Source of the DNA: Myxococcales bacterium
GTDB lineage: Bacteria; Myxococcota_A; Polyangia; Polyangiales; Polyangiaceae
Reading direction: 5' to 3'
Assembly (NCBI GenBank): GCA_025359105.1
Contig: JANYHK010000145.1
Location: 1 to 53,311 of the forward strand
DNA: 53,311 nt
A program made the position numbers and the translations under genes. Numbering within the stretch: position 1 is the first letter of the stretch; each line of letters begins with the position of its first letter. The notes below the pieces were generated by a model. That model ran no database searches and had not been told where the DNA came from. It saw only the letters and a list, made by a program, of their open reading frames with translations. Positions 9,346-19,638 of this stretch are shown one piece after another.

Positions 9346-10385
9346 CAGAACGCCCCCGTCGCGAACACGCCGGCGTCGTGCGGCCCGACCTGCGGGGCGA
9401 GGCGCAGCGCGGACGGGCGGGCCGCGCCGGGTGCGGTGAGCCAGAGCGTGATTCCGGTCGCGAGGAGGGCGCCGCCTACGACGAACATGACCGTCGACAC
9501 CGTGCCGGACGACACCGCGTCCTTGTTCGCGTCGAGGCCCTGCGCGTCGCACGTGCTCGCGTCGCAGTGCGAGGACGCGTCGCCGTGCTTCGAGATGGAG
9601 CGTAGCCCGAAGTAACTGCCGATGCCGATGCCGACGACGCCGAGACCGCCGGCGACGAGCGCCGCGGGCTTCTGCCATCCGTTGGCAGGCCGCGGGGCGA
9701 CGGCTTCCCCTTCGGCATCGGGGCGCGTCGCCGTTGCGGGCGTCGTCGCGGGCGTGGTCGTGGTCGCGGGCGGGGTCGCGGGCGTGGTGGCGTTCGCGTT
9801 TGCGGCCTCGTCCTCTTCTTCGACGAGCGCGGGCACGGTGACCTTCTGCGTCGTGCCTTCCCCGCGGACGGTGAGCGGGATCTCGAAGGGGCGCTTGTGC
9901 GGCGCCGTCGCGCGCACGGAGAACGTCCCTGGGTCGACGGGGACCGGGAGACCCCACGACGACCGCGGCACCGGCGCGTCGCGCACCGTCACGACGAGGC
10001 CAGCCACTTCGTGATCGACGGCCACGACGACGTAGACCAGCCGCGTGGCCAGCGCCTCGGCTCGCCCTCGCGCGGCCTTGGCGCGCACGTCGTCCTTCAG
10101 CGCCCCTGCCATCTTCGCCGCCGCGTCGAAGCGGGACCACGCGCTCGCGGTGCGCCCCATCGCGACGTAGCAATCGCCGAGCTGGTAGAGCGCGCCCACG
10201 GCGGGCTCGAGCGCCTCGCTCCGTTCGAACAGCGGACAGGCCGCCGCGTACTCCTTCGCGTCCATGTGGCGCAGCCCTTCCTGGAAGAGCGCCTCGGCCT
10301 CCGGGCTGCCGGCGCGCGCCGCCGCCGGCGCGAGCACGAGGGCCGCGGCGAAGAGAATCGGCAGGAGCCTGGGAGAGCGTCGCAT
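9345..10385 (-). CDS. TPR/PEGA-like exported protein with two C-terminal membrane helices
   Basis: This 346-residue protein has a cleavable signal peptide (A-A-R-A-G near residue 25) and TPR-like helices at about 28-95. A beta-rich PEGA-like segment follows (about 115-185), then a Thr/Pro/Ala-rich linker. Two membrane helices at about 240-260 and 300-325 flank a loop with C-D-A-S-T-C. This arrangement is common in myxobacterial proteins encoded next to Ser/Thr kinases. It starts 2 bases after the kinase stop and overlaps the next gene as TGATG. It may link the kinase to an envelope signal; that is inferred from operon structure. Confidence 0.8.
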   Translation of the reverse strand: MRRSPRLLPILFAAALVLAPAAARAGSPEAEALFQEGLRHMDAKEYAAACPLFERSEALEPAVGALYQLGDCYVAMGRTASAWSRFDAAAKMAGALKDDVRAKAARGRAEALATRLVYVVVAVDHEVAGLVVTVRDAPVPRSSWGLPVPVDPGTFSVRATAPHKRPFEIPLTVRGEGTTQKVTVPALVEEEDEAANANATTPATPPATTTTPATTPATATRPDAEGEAVAPRPANGWQKPAALVAGGLGVVGIGIGSYFGLRSISKHGDASSHCDASTCDAQGLDANKDAVSSGTVSTVMFVVGGALLATGITLWLTAPGAARPSALRLAPQVGPHDAGVFATGAF

Positions 10386-10387
10386 CG

Positions 10388-11809
10388 TCACCGGCGCCGG
10401 AAGTCGGCAGGGTTGCCAGCAGGAGGAGCCGGCGCGATCGCCGGCGGTTGTGGGGCAGGAGCCGCCGTGCTCGGCGAGACAGGGACGCTCGAAGGCTTCT
10501 TCGGGGCCGATGCATCGAACACGAGCCCCGCTCCCGAACCTACCGCTGCCCTGGCGTCGACGTCGAGAGGAAGGAGCGCTGGGCTCTCGCCGTCGGGGGT
10601 GGGGGTCCCAGAGGGGCTGGTCGCGCCCGTCGCGAGGACGATCTGGGCGTCGACGGCGCCGTCGTCGGCCCGGGCGACGGACGATGCGCGACGCGTGGCG
10701 AGGAGGACGGTGCCGCCTACGAGCAAGAGCACGACGAGCCCGGCGACGGCGACGGCGACCATGCCGAGCCCGGTGCGCGGGCGGGGACGCGCGAACGCAG
10801 GATCGTCCGCCGTGACGCTGAGCGCGGGCGCGGTCGTCGGGGTCATGGCGAGCGTGGCCATCCCGGCGTCCGCGAATCTGGCGCCAGCGACGACGACGCG
10901 CGGGTCGCTCTTCAGCACACGCGCGACGCGCGACGCCGTTTCGAGCGCGCCTTCGGAGCCGAACGGAGCGAGCGCGGCGGCGAGGACCGACACGTCGGCG
11001 AAGCGTCGGGCCGCGTCCTTCTCGAGGCACTTCATCACGATCGCGTCGACGCCGACGGGGACGGTGGCGACGCGCGACGCGATAGGAGTCGGCGCGACCC
11101 CCTGCACCTTGATGAGCAGATCGGGTAGCGACACCGCCTCGAAGGGCACGGCGGCCGTCACCAGCTCGTACAGCACGCAGCCGAGCGCCCAGATGTCGGC
11201 GCGCGCGTCGACGCGCCCGTTGCCGAACAGCTGCTCGGGGGACATGTACTGCGGCGAACCGACCAGGAGTCCCGTCGCCGTCAATCCACGGCTGCCGCCG
11301 CGCTCGCCGGTCGCGATCCCGAAGTCGAGGACCTTGACGCACGACGTCCCGTCGCGGCGCGTCGTCAAGAACAGATTGGTAGGCTTCAGGTCGCGGTGGA
11401 CGATCCCGAGCGCGTGCGCCTCCGAGAGAGCCAGGATGGCCTGGAGCAGGTAGTCCACCGCGTCCCGGACCGGGAGGGGGCCCTTGTGCGCCAGCACGTC
11501 GGCCAGGTCCGCGCCGTCGAGGTGCTCCATCACGAGGAAGGGAAGCCCCGCGTCGGTCGTGCCCACGTCCAGGATGCGGACGACGTGCTCGCTCTTGATG
11601 CGGACCATCGACCGGCCCTCGCGGACGAAGCGGGCGAGGGCCGTGGGGTCGTGGGCGACCTCCGGAAGCATGAGCTTGAGGGCGACGCGCTCCCTCAGGT
11701 GCAGGTGCTCGGCGGCGACGACGACACCCATGCCGCCCTTCCCGAGGACGCGCTCCACCCGGTACTTGCCCGCGATGATGTCGCCCGTCGTGGGCACGCC
11801 TGAGACCAC
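10388..11809 (-). CDS. Transmembrane Hanks-type Ser/Thr protein kinase
   Basis: This 473-residue protein carries a complete kinase domain at about residues 16-280: G-K-G-G-M-G-V-V glycine loop, catalytic Lys45 (A-L-K-L), H-R-D-L-K-P-T-N with Asp140, D-F-G at 162-164 and S-P-Q-Y-M-S-P-E-Q. All key residues are present, so it should be active. A single membrane helix lies near 345-370, and a Pro/Ala/Ser-rich extracytoplasmic tail lacks PASTA repeats. The start is the GTG at 11809; a nearby ATG at 11817 is in another frame. It is the first gene of a tightly packed three-gene operon whose design recurs at 23494-19639. Confidence 0.93.
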   Translation of the reverse strand: MVSGVPTTGDIIAGKYRVERVLGKGGMGVVVAAEHLHLRERVALKLMLPEVAHDPTALARFVREGRSMVRIKSEHVVRILDVGTTDAGLPFLVMEHLDGADLADVLAHKGPLPVRDAVDYLLQAILALSEAHALGIVHRDLKPTNLFLTTRRDGTSCVKVLDFGIATGERGGSRGLTATGLLVGSPQYMSPEQLFGNGRVDARADIWALGCVLYELVTAAVPFEAVSLPDLLIKVQGVAPTPIASRVATVPVGVDAIVMKCLEKDAARRFADVSVLAAALAPFGSEGALETASRVARVLKSDPRVVVAGARFADAGMATLAMTPTTAPALSVTADDPAFARPRPRTGLGMVAVAVAGLVVLLLVGGTVLLATRRASSVARADDGAVDAQIVLATGATSPSGTPTPDGESPALLPLDVDARAAVGSGAGLVFDASAPKKPSSVPVSPSTAAPAPQPPAIAPAPPAGNPADFRRR

Positions 11810-12145
11810 GGTCGCATCCTAGAGCCAACGCCGTTGGACCGGAACGGCCAGACGACGGGAGCACGGCCCCCTGCGCAGAGCTCCCCCGCGTAGAGGTCCC
11901 AAGGGGCGGATGTGGGTGCCAAAAAGGCGCACCGGGCAGGGCGCTTTGCCAAGTCGTCCGGGACACCTGCGTCGCGGCCAGCCCGAGCGCGAGCACGGCG
12001 CCCCGGATCGGGCGTGGAGGCGGGGCAATGTGTCCGGCCTACCCGCGAAAGCCCTGGACTCCTCACAAAAAAGACGCACATTTCGTTCGGCTCGGGCATT
12101 GCAACGTCCAACCAACAGGCGTTCGATCCTTTGTTGAGGCACCCC
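11810..12145. other. Divergent intergenic region between kinase and DUF6600 operons
   Basis: This 336-base region separates the two divergent starts and should hold both promoters. An imperfect inverted repeat (GGTGCC, five A, then GGCGCACC) lies around 11911-11929. No sigma54 or clear sigma70 site could be defended, and no small gene with a credible start was seen. Confidence 0.4.
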
Positions 12146-13615
12146 ATGAAGTCACTCGCTGCATTGGCCGCTGCGCTCCTCTTCACCGCCCTCACCGGCT
12201 GCGGTGGCGAGTCGGCGAACATGTCGCCCCAGTACCCGCCGCCCCCGGGCGTGGACGGCCCCGAGACGGCCGTAGCTGCGAGCGAGCCGAATGGCCTCAA
12301 CGGGCCCGCGCCGCTTCAGGGCGACGGGCAGGTTCAGCCCAACGCCGAGGCCGCCGCCTACGCGACGCCGCAGGCGGGGGACATTCAGGTCGGCGCCGAC
12401 GGCAGCGAGTACACCGACACCGATCCCGCCGCCCTCGCCGACTTCAAGCCCGCGCTCGATCCGTACGGCACGTGGGTCGACGACTCCACCTACGGAACCG
12501 TCTGGACTCCGTCGCCCACCGTCGTCGGCAACGACTTCTCCCCGTACGTCACCGCCGGTCACTGGTCGTACGACGACGACTACGTTTGGGTCAGCGACTA
12601 CGACTGGGGCTGGGCGCCGTTCCACTACGGCCGCTGGGTCTACATCAGCAACCGCGGCTGGGGCTGGATCCCCGGCCGCACGTACGCCGGCGCCTGGGTC
12701 TCGTGGCGCTACGGCTACGACGACTGGGGCTACGTCGGCTGGGCGCCGATGCCGCCCACCTGGTACTGGCGCGGCGGCTACGCCGTCGGCATCGGCTACG
12801 TGCCGGTCGCGCCATACGTCTTCTGCCACAGCTCGCACGTCTTCGCCGGCACCGGCCTCCATGGCCACATCGTCGCCGGGCCGCAAGTCGCCGTAGTCGC
12901 GTCGCACACGCGTCCGTACGTTCCGGCGAACCCGAGCGTCGGCCACTCCGCCGCGCACCCGAGCGTCGGTGGTCCGCCGCCGCGCTCGTACGGCGTGACC
13001 AATCCGCCGTCCTCCGGATCGAACCGCGGGCTCGCCCACGCGCAGCAGTTCGCCAAGCCCTCGACCGCCGCGGCCCTCGGCGCCCACGCGCCGCAGGTCC
13101 CGCAGCATATGCCGTCGACCGGCAACGCGAGCGCGGCGAACGCGAGCCGCTTCGGCAGCGTCCCGGCAAACGCGGCCGCGCCCCGCTACAACGGGAGCAC
13201 GACGACGCTCGGCGGCCAGCACGCGCCGGTCGCCTCTGCGCCGCAATATCGCGGCGTGTCGCCGACGCCGCACCCGGCGCCGTACTCCGCGCCGTCGTCG
13301 CACTCCAGCATGCCGCAGCACTTCGGCGGGACGGCGTCGTCGGCCCCGCGCTACTCGGCGCCCGCCTATTCGGCGCCGCGGTACTCGGCGCCGTCGCAGG
13401 GCTACTCGCAGCCGCACTACTCGGCGCCTTCGCAGCCGCATTACTCGGCGCCTTCGCAGCCGCACTACTCGGCGCCCAGCGGCGGCGGCGGGTTCCACAC
13501 CGCCACGCCGAGCTACCACGCGCCGCAGCCGAGCTACCACCAGTCGGCGCCGACGCACTCGTCGGGTGGCGGCGGGTTCCGCGGAGGCGCGTCGCGCGGT
13601 GGAGGTCGGCGATGA
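12146..13615 (+). CDS. DUF6600-type lipoprotein with C-terminal His/Tyr/Ser/Pro repeats
   Basis: This 489-residue protein has a lipobox (L-T-G-C near residue 18) and a Trp/Tyr/Gly-rich core at about 95-215. Successive D-P-Y-G-T-W, Y-V-T-A-G-H-W, D-W-G-W-A-P-F-H-Y-G-R-W and G-W-I-P-G segments identify the DUF6600 family of envelope proteins. The C-terminal 250 residues are low-complexity Pro/Ala/Ser/His/Tyr, with three perfect eight-residue units Q-P-H-Y-S-A-P-S or a close variant near residues 422-445, then a Gly-rich end. The ATG at 12146 follows a GAGG site; longer upstream frames lack a signal peptide. The stop overlaps the next start as ATGA. Function is unknown; a surface or matrix structural role is likely. 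Confidence 0.85.
   Translation: MKSLAALAAALLFTALTGCGGESANMSPQYPPPPGVDGPETAVAASEPNGLNGPAPLQGDGQVQPNAEAAAYATPQAGDIQVGADGSEYTDTDPAALADFKPALDPYGTWVDDSTYGTVWTPSPTVVGNDFSPYVTAGHWSYDDDYVWVSDYDWGWAPFHYGRWVYISNRGWGWIPGRTYAGAWVSWRYGYDDWGYVGWAPMPPTWYWRGGYAVGIGYVPVAPYVFCHSSHVFAGTGLHGHIVAGPQVAVVASHTRPYVPANPSVGHSAAHPSVGGPPPRSYGVTNPPSSGSNRGLAHAQQFAKPSTAAALGAHAPQVPQHMPSTGNASAANASRFGSVPANAAAPRYNGSTTTLGGQHAPVASAPQYRGVSPTPHPAPYSAPSSHSSMPQHFGGTASSAPRYSAPAYSAPRYSAPSQGYSQPHYSAPSQPHYSAPSQPHYSAPSGGGGFHTATPSYHAPQPSYHQSAPTHSSGGGGFRGGASRGGGRR
13409..13480 (+). repeat. Three 24-base tandem repeats inside the DUF6600 gene
   Basis: Three consecutive 24-base units (13409-13432, 13433-13456, 13457-13480) encode Q-P-H-Y-S-A-P-S three times. 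Units 1 and 2 differ by one base, and the third diverges in its last six bases. Such a repeat can change copy number by slippage while keeping frame. Confidence 0.85.
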
Positions 13616-14229
13616 GCCCGAAGCTTGCGCTCCTCGGCGTCGCTGTCCTGGCGCAGCTCGCGGCCGCGTGCGTCGTGCGCAGCGATCCGCCGCCCCCGCG
13701 GGACTCGGTCTATGTCGGTGGCGGCAGCGGCACGTCGGGGGGCACGGGCGGCGTCGCGACGGGCGGGCCCAGCAGCGCGACGCCGATCCTGGTCGACATC
13801 GACACCGACAAGACGATGAACGCGAAGCCCGGCGAAGGCGTGGGCGTGTTCGCGGAGTACTCCGCCGGCGGCCACTGGCACATCTGGTGGACGTGCGACA
13901 CCAACGTCAACACCGCGGGGCCGCTCACCTGCGATTTCGGTGTCCGCGTCAACGTCACGCAAGGGACGATCGCGCTGAAGACGGACGCCCCCGCCGGTGC
14001 GTCACGCCTGTCGCCGGCCGCGCAGGAGCTCACGCTCGCCACGACGACCGGCGCCGAGATCCACGGCGTCACGTTCGACACCTCTCCGGGCGCCGTCATC
14101 ACGCTGGAGGCGACGATCGGCGGGCAGCACGACGGGCGTTACTTCTTCTTCGTGCAGAACGGCCAGGTCAACGGCGGCTTCAGCGGCACCCTGACCGATC
14201 CGCTCATGCTCGAAGGCAACAAGCCCTGA
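13612..14229 (+). CDS. Lipoprotein coupled to the DUF6600 gene
   Basis: This 205-residue protein starts with a signal peptide and lipobox (L-A-A-A-C near residue 20), then a Gly/Ser/Thr linker. The rest is a beta-rich domain with G-G-H-W-H-I-W-W-T-C-D and a second Cys shortly after (L-T-C-D-F). These two Cys may form a disulfide. No family is recognised beyond similarity in style to other small myxobacterial envelope proteins. The ATG sits inside the previous stop (ATGA), with GGAGG just upstream, so it is co-translated with the DUF6600 lipoprotein. Confidence 0.75.
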   Translation: MSPKLALLGVAVLAQLAAACVVRSDPPPPRDSVYVGGGSGTSGGTGGVATGGPSSATPILVDIDTDKTMNAKPGEGVGVFAEYSAGGHWHIWWTCDTNVNTAGPLTCDFGVRVNVTQGTIALKTDAPAGASRLSPAAQELTLATTTGAEIHGVTFDTSPGAVITLEATIGGQHDGRYFFFVQNGQVNGGFSGTLTDPLMLEGNKP

Positions 14230-14259
14230 CGCTCGAGCTCGTCTGGTAGCCTCGCAGCC

Positions 14260-14754
14260 GTGGCGCTTCGTGCGGTGATCGGGCTCGGCGCGAACCTCGG
14301 CGAGAGGCTCGAGCAGCTCCGCGCGGCCGTGCGGGCGATGGGCAGGATCGGCAAGATCGAGCGCCTCTCGCGCGTCTACGCGACGGAGCCGGTGGGGCCG
14401 CCGCAGCCGCCGTTCCTGAACGCGGCGGCGCTCCTCGTCTACGACGGCACGCCGGAGGATCTCCTCGACGCGCTCCTCGCCATCGAGCGGGGGCTGGGGC
14501 GCGAGCGGCGCGAGAAGTGGGGTCCGCGGACGATCGATCTCGACATCCTCTGGATCGACGGCATGGCGCTGGAGACCGAGCGCCTCGTCGTGCCGCACCC
14601 GCAGCTGACCGCCCGCGGCTTCGCGCTGCGCCCGCTCGCCGACGTCGCGCCGGCCGCGACCGACCCGCTCAGCGGAAACCCCTACGGTCGCCTCCCCGCT
14701 GCCGCCGATCCCGGCGTGCGCCCGACTACGCTCGACCTGAGCGGCGCGTCGTAG
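14260..14754 (+). CDS. folK: 2-amino-4-hydroxy-6-hydroxymethyldihydropteridine diphosphokinase
   Basis: This 164-residue enzyme transfers pyrophosphate from ATP to 6-hydroxymethyl-7,8-dihydropterin in folate synthesis, in the cytoplasm. The N-terminal I-G-L-G-A-N-L-G strand and loop, the middle P-x-Q-P-P-F-L-N-A-A segment, and the HPPK signature G-P-R-T-I-D-L-D-I-L-W (Asp pair for Mg-ATP) are all present, and length is normal. The start is a GTG at 14260. No other folate gene is nearby; it follows the lipoprotein pair with a 30-base gap, so co-transcription is possible but the functions differ. Confidence 0.95.
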   Translation: MALRAVIGLGANLGERLEQLRAAVRAMGRIGKIERLSRVYATEPVGPPQPPFLNAAALLVYDGTPEDLLDALLAIERGLGRERREKWGPRTIDLDILWIDGMALETERLVVPHPQLTARGFALRPLADVAPAATDPLSGNPYGRLPAAADPGVRPTTLDLSGAS

Positions 14755-14762
14755 CGAGTAGC

Positions 14763-14790
14763 GCTACGCCAGGCGCGCTACGCCAGGCGC
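14763..14790. repeat. Perfect 14-base direct repeat between convergent genes
   Basis: The unit GCTACGCCAGGCGC occurs twice back to back (14763-14776 and 14777-14790). It lies in the 40-base gap between the convergent folK and Cys-rich lipoprotein genes, just after the palindrome GTAGCGCTAC. It could be a transcription stop or a replication-slippage scar; there is no T-run. Confidence 0.6.
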
Positions 14791-14794
14791 GAAA

Positions 14795-15637
14795 TCACTC
14801 GCACTTGTAGATCTCGTAGTTCGGGCTCGTCTTGACGCACTTGGTGTACGCCGTCGAAAGGTGGTGAGCGTCTTTCAGAGCCACGCAATCGGCGTCGGTG
14901 GTGCAGCTGTACCCGCAGCGCGTCGAGCAGGTCGAGCACACGGCTGTGGCGAAGCAGCCCTGACCGCAGGCGCAATCACCGCTGCCCTTGCACTCCCCCG
15001 ATTTCGGGGAGCAGGTGGTGGTCCCTGACGAGCCGGAGGAGCCCGACGATCCCGATGCGCCGGAGGAGCTCGACGACCCCGACGACGACCCCGACGACGA
15101 TCCGCCGCTGCATGTCGACACCTCCGTGCCGGAGCTGCACTTGGGGGTGATCTGCGACGCGCTGCACGACGAGACCTTCGTGCCGGTGCACGTGCTGGAC
15201 GACGAACAGGTGCACGTCGAGCCGCTGTAGCCGTCCTGGATGCAGCAGCTGCCGGTCCCCGTCGACGACGGCGTGGTGCCGCCGCCCGGATAGCACGTCG
15301 TCGACGCGGAGCCGGAGGCCGACGATGAATCGGAGCAGGTGCACGAGCTGCCGGACGTCCCGCACTTCGCGACCTTCTTCTGGCAGCTACAGGTGCCGGA
15401 GCTCGGCCACCCCGAGTTGGCGCAGCACAGCGTGTCGCTCGGGCTGCTGTCGCACAGGTAGGTGTTGGGCGTGCCGCTGGCGCTGCAGCTGCAGCCCGTC
15501 GAGTCGATGCTGCAGTGGACGCCGCTGGCGGTCGACCCAGACCCGCTCGAAGACGACGAGTGCGAGCCGCAGGCGCCGACGCTGAGGACGGCGGCGAGGG
15601 TGACCAAGAGGGCGAGCAGGCTGAGGAGATGTTTCAT
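14795..15637 (-). CDS. Cys-rich, Ser/Gly-rich lipoprotein
   Basis: This 280-residue protein has a signal peptide with lipobox (V-G-A-C near residue 23) and about 33 Cys, nearly all after the lipobox. Between about residues 180 and 206 lies a pure Ser/Gly stretch. Cys occur as C-x-C, C-C and C-x-x-C groups, and the last 65 residues look like a compact EGF- or knottin-like module. Dense disulfides suggest a stable cell-surface or secreted protein. The ATG at 15637 was preferred because it places the charged M-K-H directly before the hydrophobic segment. No enzyme motif is seen and the family is not named. Confidence 0.75.
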   Translation of the reverse strand: MKHLLSLLALLVTLAAVLSVGACGSHSSSSSGSGSTASGVHCSIDSTGCSCSASGTPNTYLCDSSPSDTLCCANSGWPSSGTCSCQKKVAKCGTSGSSCTCSDSSSASGSASTTCYPGGGTTPSSTGTGSCCIQDGYSGSTCTCSSSSTCTGTKVSSCSASQITPKCSSGTEVSTCSGGSSSGSSSGSSSSSGASGSSGSSGSSGTTTCSPKSGECKGSGDCACGQGCFATAVCSTCSTRCGYSCTTDADCVALKDAHHLSTAYTKCVKTSPNYEIYKCE

Positions 15638-15789
15638 GGGTGGCGTCCCCATCGCAACGCGCGTGCCGTCCTACGAGACCCTGATTCGTGAGGAATGTCG
15701 GAGCGGTTCCCTGCCGAAGGTTCGTCGGAATGGGCACGAACGACGACGCTTCGTCGTCGTCGTCGTCGCCGAGCGAGCTCTCCGCGCGC

Positions 15790-17742
<1,953 letters not shown>

Positions 17743-17758
17743 ACTGCAGCGGCCTTCG

Positions 17759-19516
17759 TCAGTTGGCGCGCGCTCGCAGGCGCAGAGCCACCTTCACGAC
17801 GCTGTCGTCGGCCTGGAGCAGCAGCTTGTCGCCCGACGACTTGTCCGCTTCGACGATCTTCTCGAGCGCGGCGGCGGCCTTGGGATCTCCGGTCGGCGCG
17901 AGGCGATCGATCGCCTCGACGACCGCCCGGCGCGCGCCTGGGTTCTTCACCTTCTCGAGCTTGGCGACGAGCTCGCCGCGGACCTGGTCCTTCGCGGCGC
18001 CGGCGTAGATGACGCTCATCCACGCGCTCTTGATGGCCTTCGCGTTCGCGCCTTCCTTGCCCGTGGCGACCGGCTCCTCGAGTTGCTTGGTGTAGCAGGA
18101 GACGTTCTGCTGGCACTGCGCGAGCATCGCGCTCGACCCTTCGTACATCGCCTTCAGGAGCGACGCGGTGCCCTTCTCCTGCTGGCTGCCGATCTTGTCC
18201 ATTTGCGAGTTGAGCTTGGTGGCGACGTTGCCGACGGCGCCCTGCTGGTCGGGCGTCATCAGCTTGATCGCGGCTTCGAGCGCGGGCAGCTGGAGGGCCG
18301 TCGCGCTGTCGCCCTTCGCGCCGCCGATCTCCTTCAAGAGCCAGCCGGTGAGGGCCGGATCGTAGAACTGGGACGACGCCTGGAGCATCGCGGCGCGGGT
18401 GGCGAGATCACTGTCCTCGTTGCCCTTGATGCCGTCGTAGAGGCCACGGAAGACGCCGATCGAGCGACCGTCCATCGGGAATTTGACGATGGACATGCCG
18501 AACGCCTGGCGGTTCGCGTCGCTGTCGATCGAGGCGGCGGCGTTGAAGACGGCGTCGCGCCCGGCCGTGCGCGAGAGCCACCCGAGGGCGTCGGCCGCGA
18601 GGGCCAGGTGCGCCTTGCTGTCGCCGAACCCCGTCGAGAGCTTGGCGAGCTCGGGATCGTCGCCCTTGATGATGGAGATGAGGACGGGCTCGGCCTCCTT
18701 GGGCATGTGCATGAGCGCGGCCTCGCACGTCGCCCACAGATCCTTCTTCTCCGGCGTCAGGAGCACCTTCACGAGCGGCTTCACGCCAGGCGTGAACTTG
18801 AGATCGCGGATGACCTGGATAGACGTGAGCTGCCAGAACTGGATCTGGTCGCGCTGCGACTCCGGGCTCTTGCCGTCGACCGAGGCCGCGAGCTTCTCGA
18901 CGGCCTTGGGGCCGTACGTGGGGCTCTTCACCGCGATCACCGCGTCGTGCAGATCGGTGAGGAGGTTGATGGACTTGGCCTGCGAGGCGCGGAACTTCGA
19001 GAAGACGGTCCACAGCGCGTCGACCAGCGACGCGTCGAGGGGCTTGCCGAGCTGGGTCATGCCGATGATCGACCCCGCGGCGTATTTCACATCGTCGTCG
19101 TTCTTGCCGGGATCGTAGTCGTTCAGAGCCTTCGCGAGCGCCGGCGCCGTGCGCGCGTCGCGCATGTCGCCAAGCGACTTCATGAGCTCCTTGCGCGTCT
19201 TGTCGTCGAGGTTGCCGGCCGTGTACTGGCTCGTCATCGGCACGACGATCTCGTCGAGGAGCGCCTTCATCTCGGGCGCCGCGCGGTCCTTCTTCACCTT
19301 CGTCATGGTGTCTTCGAAGAACTGCGCCAGCCGCTTGATCGCCGGTGCGCGCTGGGCCGGATCGTCCAGGCGCTTCACCCAGGTCTTGGGATCGTTCTCG
19401 TCCGCGCAGGCCGTGAGGAGCAGGCCGGCGCCCAGCGCTGCCACGGGCAGAGCGAGCAAGCCCGAGGCCTGAATCGAGAGATGGGCGAACGTACCAAGCG
19501 CTCTGAGCGTCTTCAT
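17759..19516 (-). CDS. HEAT-repeat-like lipoprotein
   Basis: This 585-residue protein has a signal peptide and lipobox (L-L-L-T-A-C near residue 38). It is otherwise nearly all helical, with HEAT/ARM-like units such as D-M-R-D-A-R-T-A-P-A-L-A-K-A-L and G-V-K-P-L-V-K-V-L-L. It also has one C-Q-Q-N-V-S-C pair near residue 480. HEAT proteins usually act as scaffolds. A GGAGGA site precedes the ATG at 19516. The FHA-sigma54 regulator follows after 16 bases, which suggests the lipoprotein may feed an envelope state into that regulator. That link is inference from gene order. Confidence 0.85.
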   Translation of the reverse strand: MKTLRALGTFAHLSIQASGLLALPVAALGAGLLLTACADENDPKTWVKRLDDPAQRAPAIKRLAQFFEDTMTKVKKDRAAPEMKALLDEIVVPMTSQYTAGNLDDKTRKELMKSLGDMRDARTAPALAKALNDYDPGKNDDDVKYAAGSIIGMTQLGKPLDASLVDALWTVFSKFRASQAKSINLLTDLHDAVIAVKSPTYGPKAVEKLAASVDGKSPESQRDQIQFWQLTSIQVIRDLKFTPGVKPLVKVLLTPEKKDLWATCEAALMHMPKEAEPVLISIIKGDDPELAKLSTGFGDSKAHLALAADALGWLSRTAGRDAVFNAAASIDSDANRQAFGMSIVKFPMDGRSIGVFRGLYDGIKGNEDSDLATRAAMLQASSQFYDPALTGWLLKEIGGAKGDSATALQLPALEAAIKLMTPDQQGAVGNVATKLNSQMDKIGSQQEKGTASLLKAMYEGSSAMLAQCQQNVSCYTKQLEEPVATGKEGANAKAIKSAWMSVIYAGAAKDQVRGELVAKLEKVKNPGARRAVVEAIDRLAPTGDPKAAAALEKIVEADKSSGDKLLLQADDSVVKVALRLRARAN

Positions 19517-19638
19517 GGCTCCTCCGGGATCGTGCGCGCCGAGCAAGGTCGCCAAAAAGGCCCGTAGCCCCGCCGCGAAAGCGGACCGTAACCGGCCCGC
19601 GGAAGGGGTGTCAACTGGCGTTCACGGGTCCGTTTGGG

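Noticed and set aside
11911-11929. Possible sigma54 site upstream of the kinase (TGGCACC on the minus strand)
   Set aside because: The downstream GC element is not at the required spacing.
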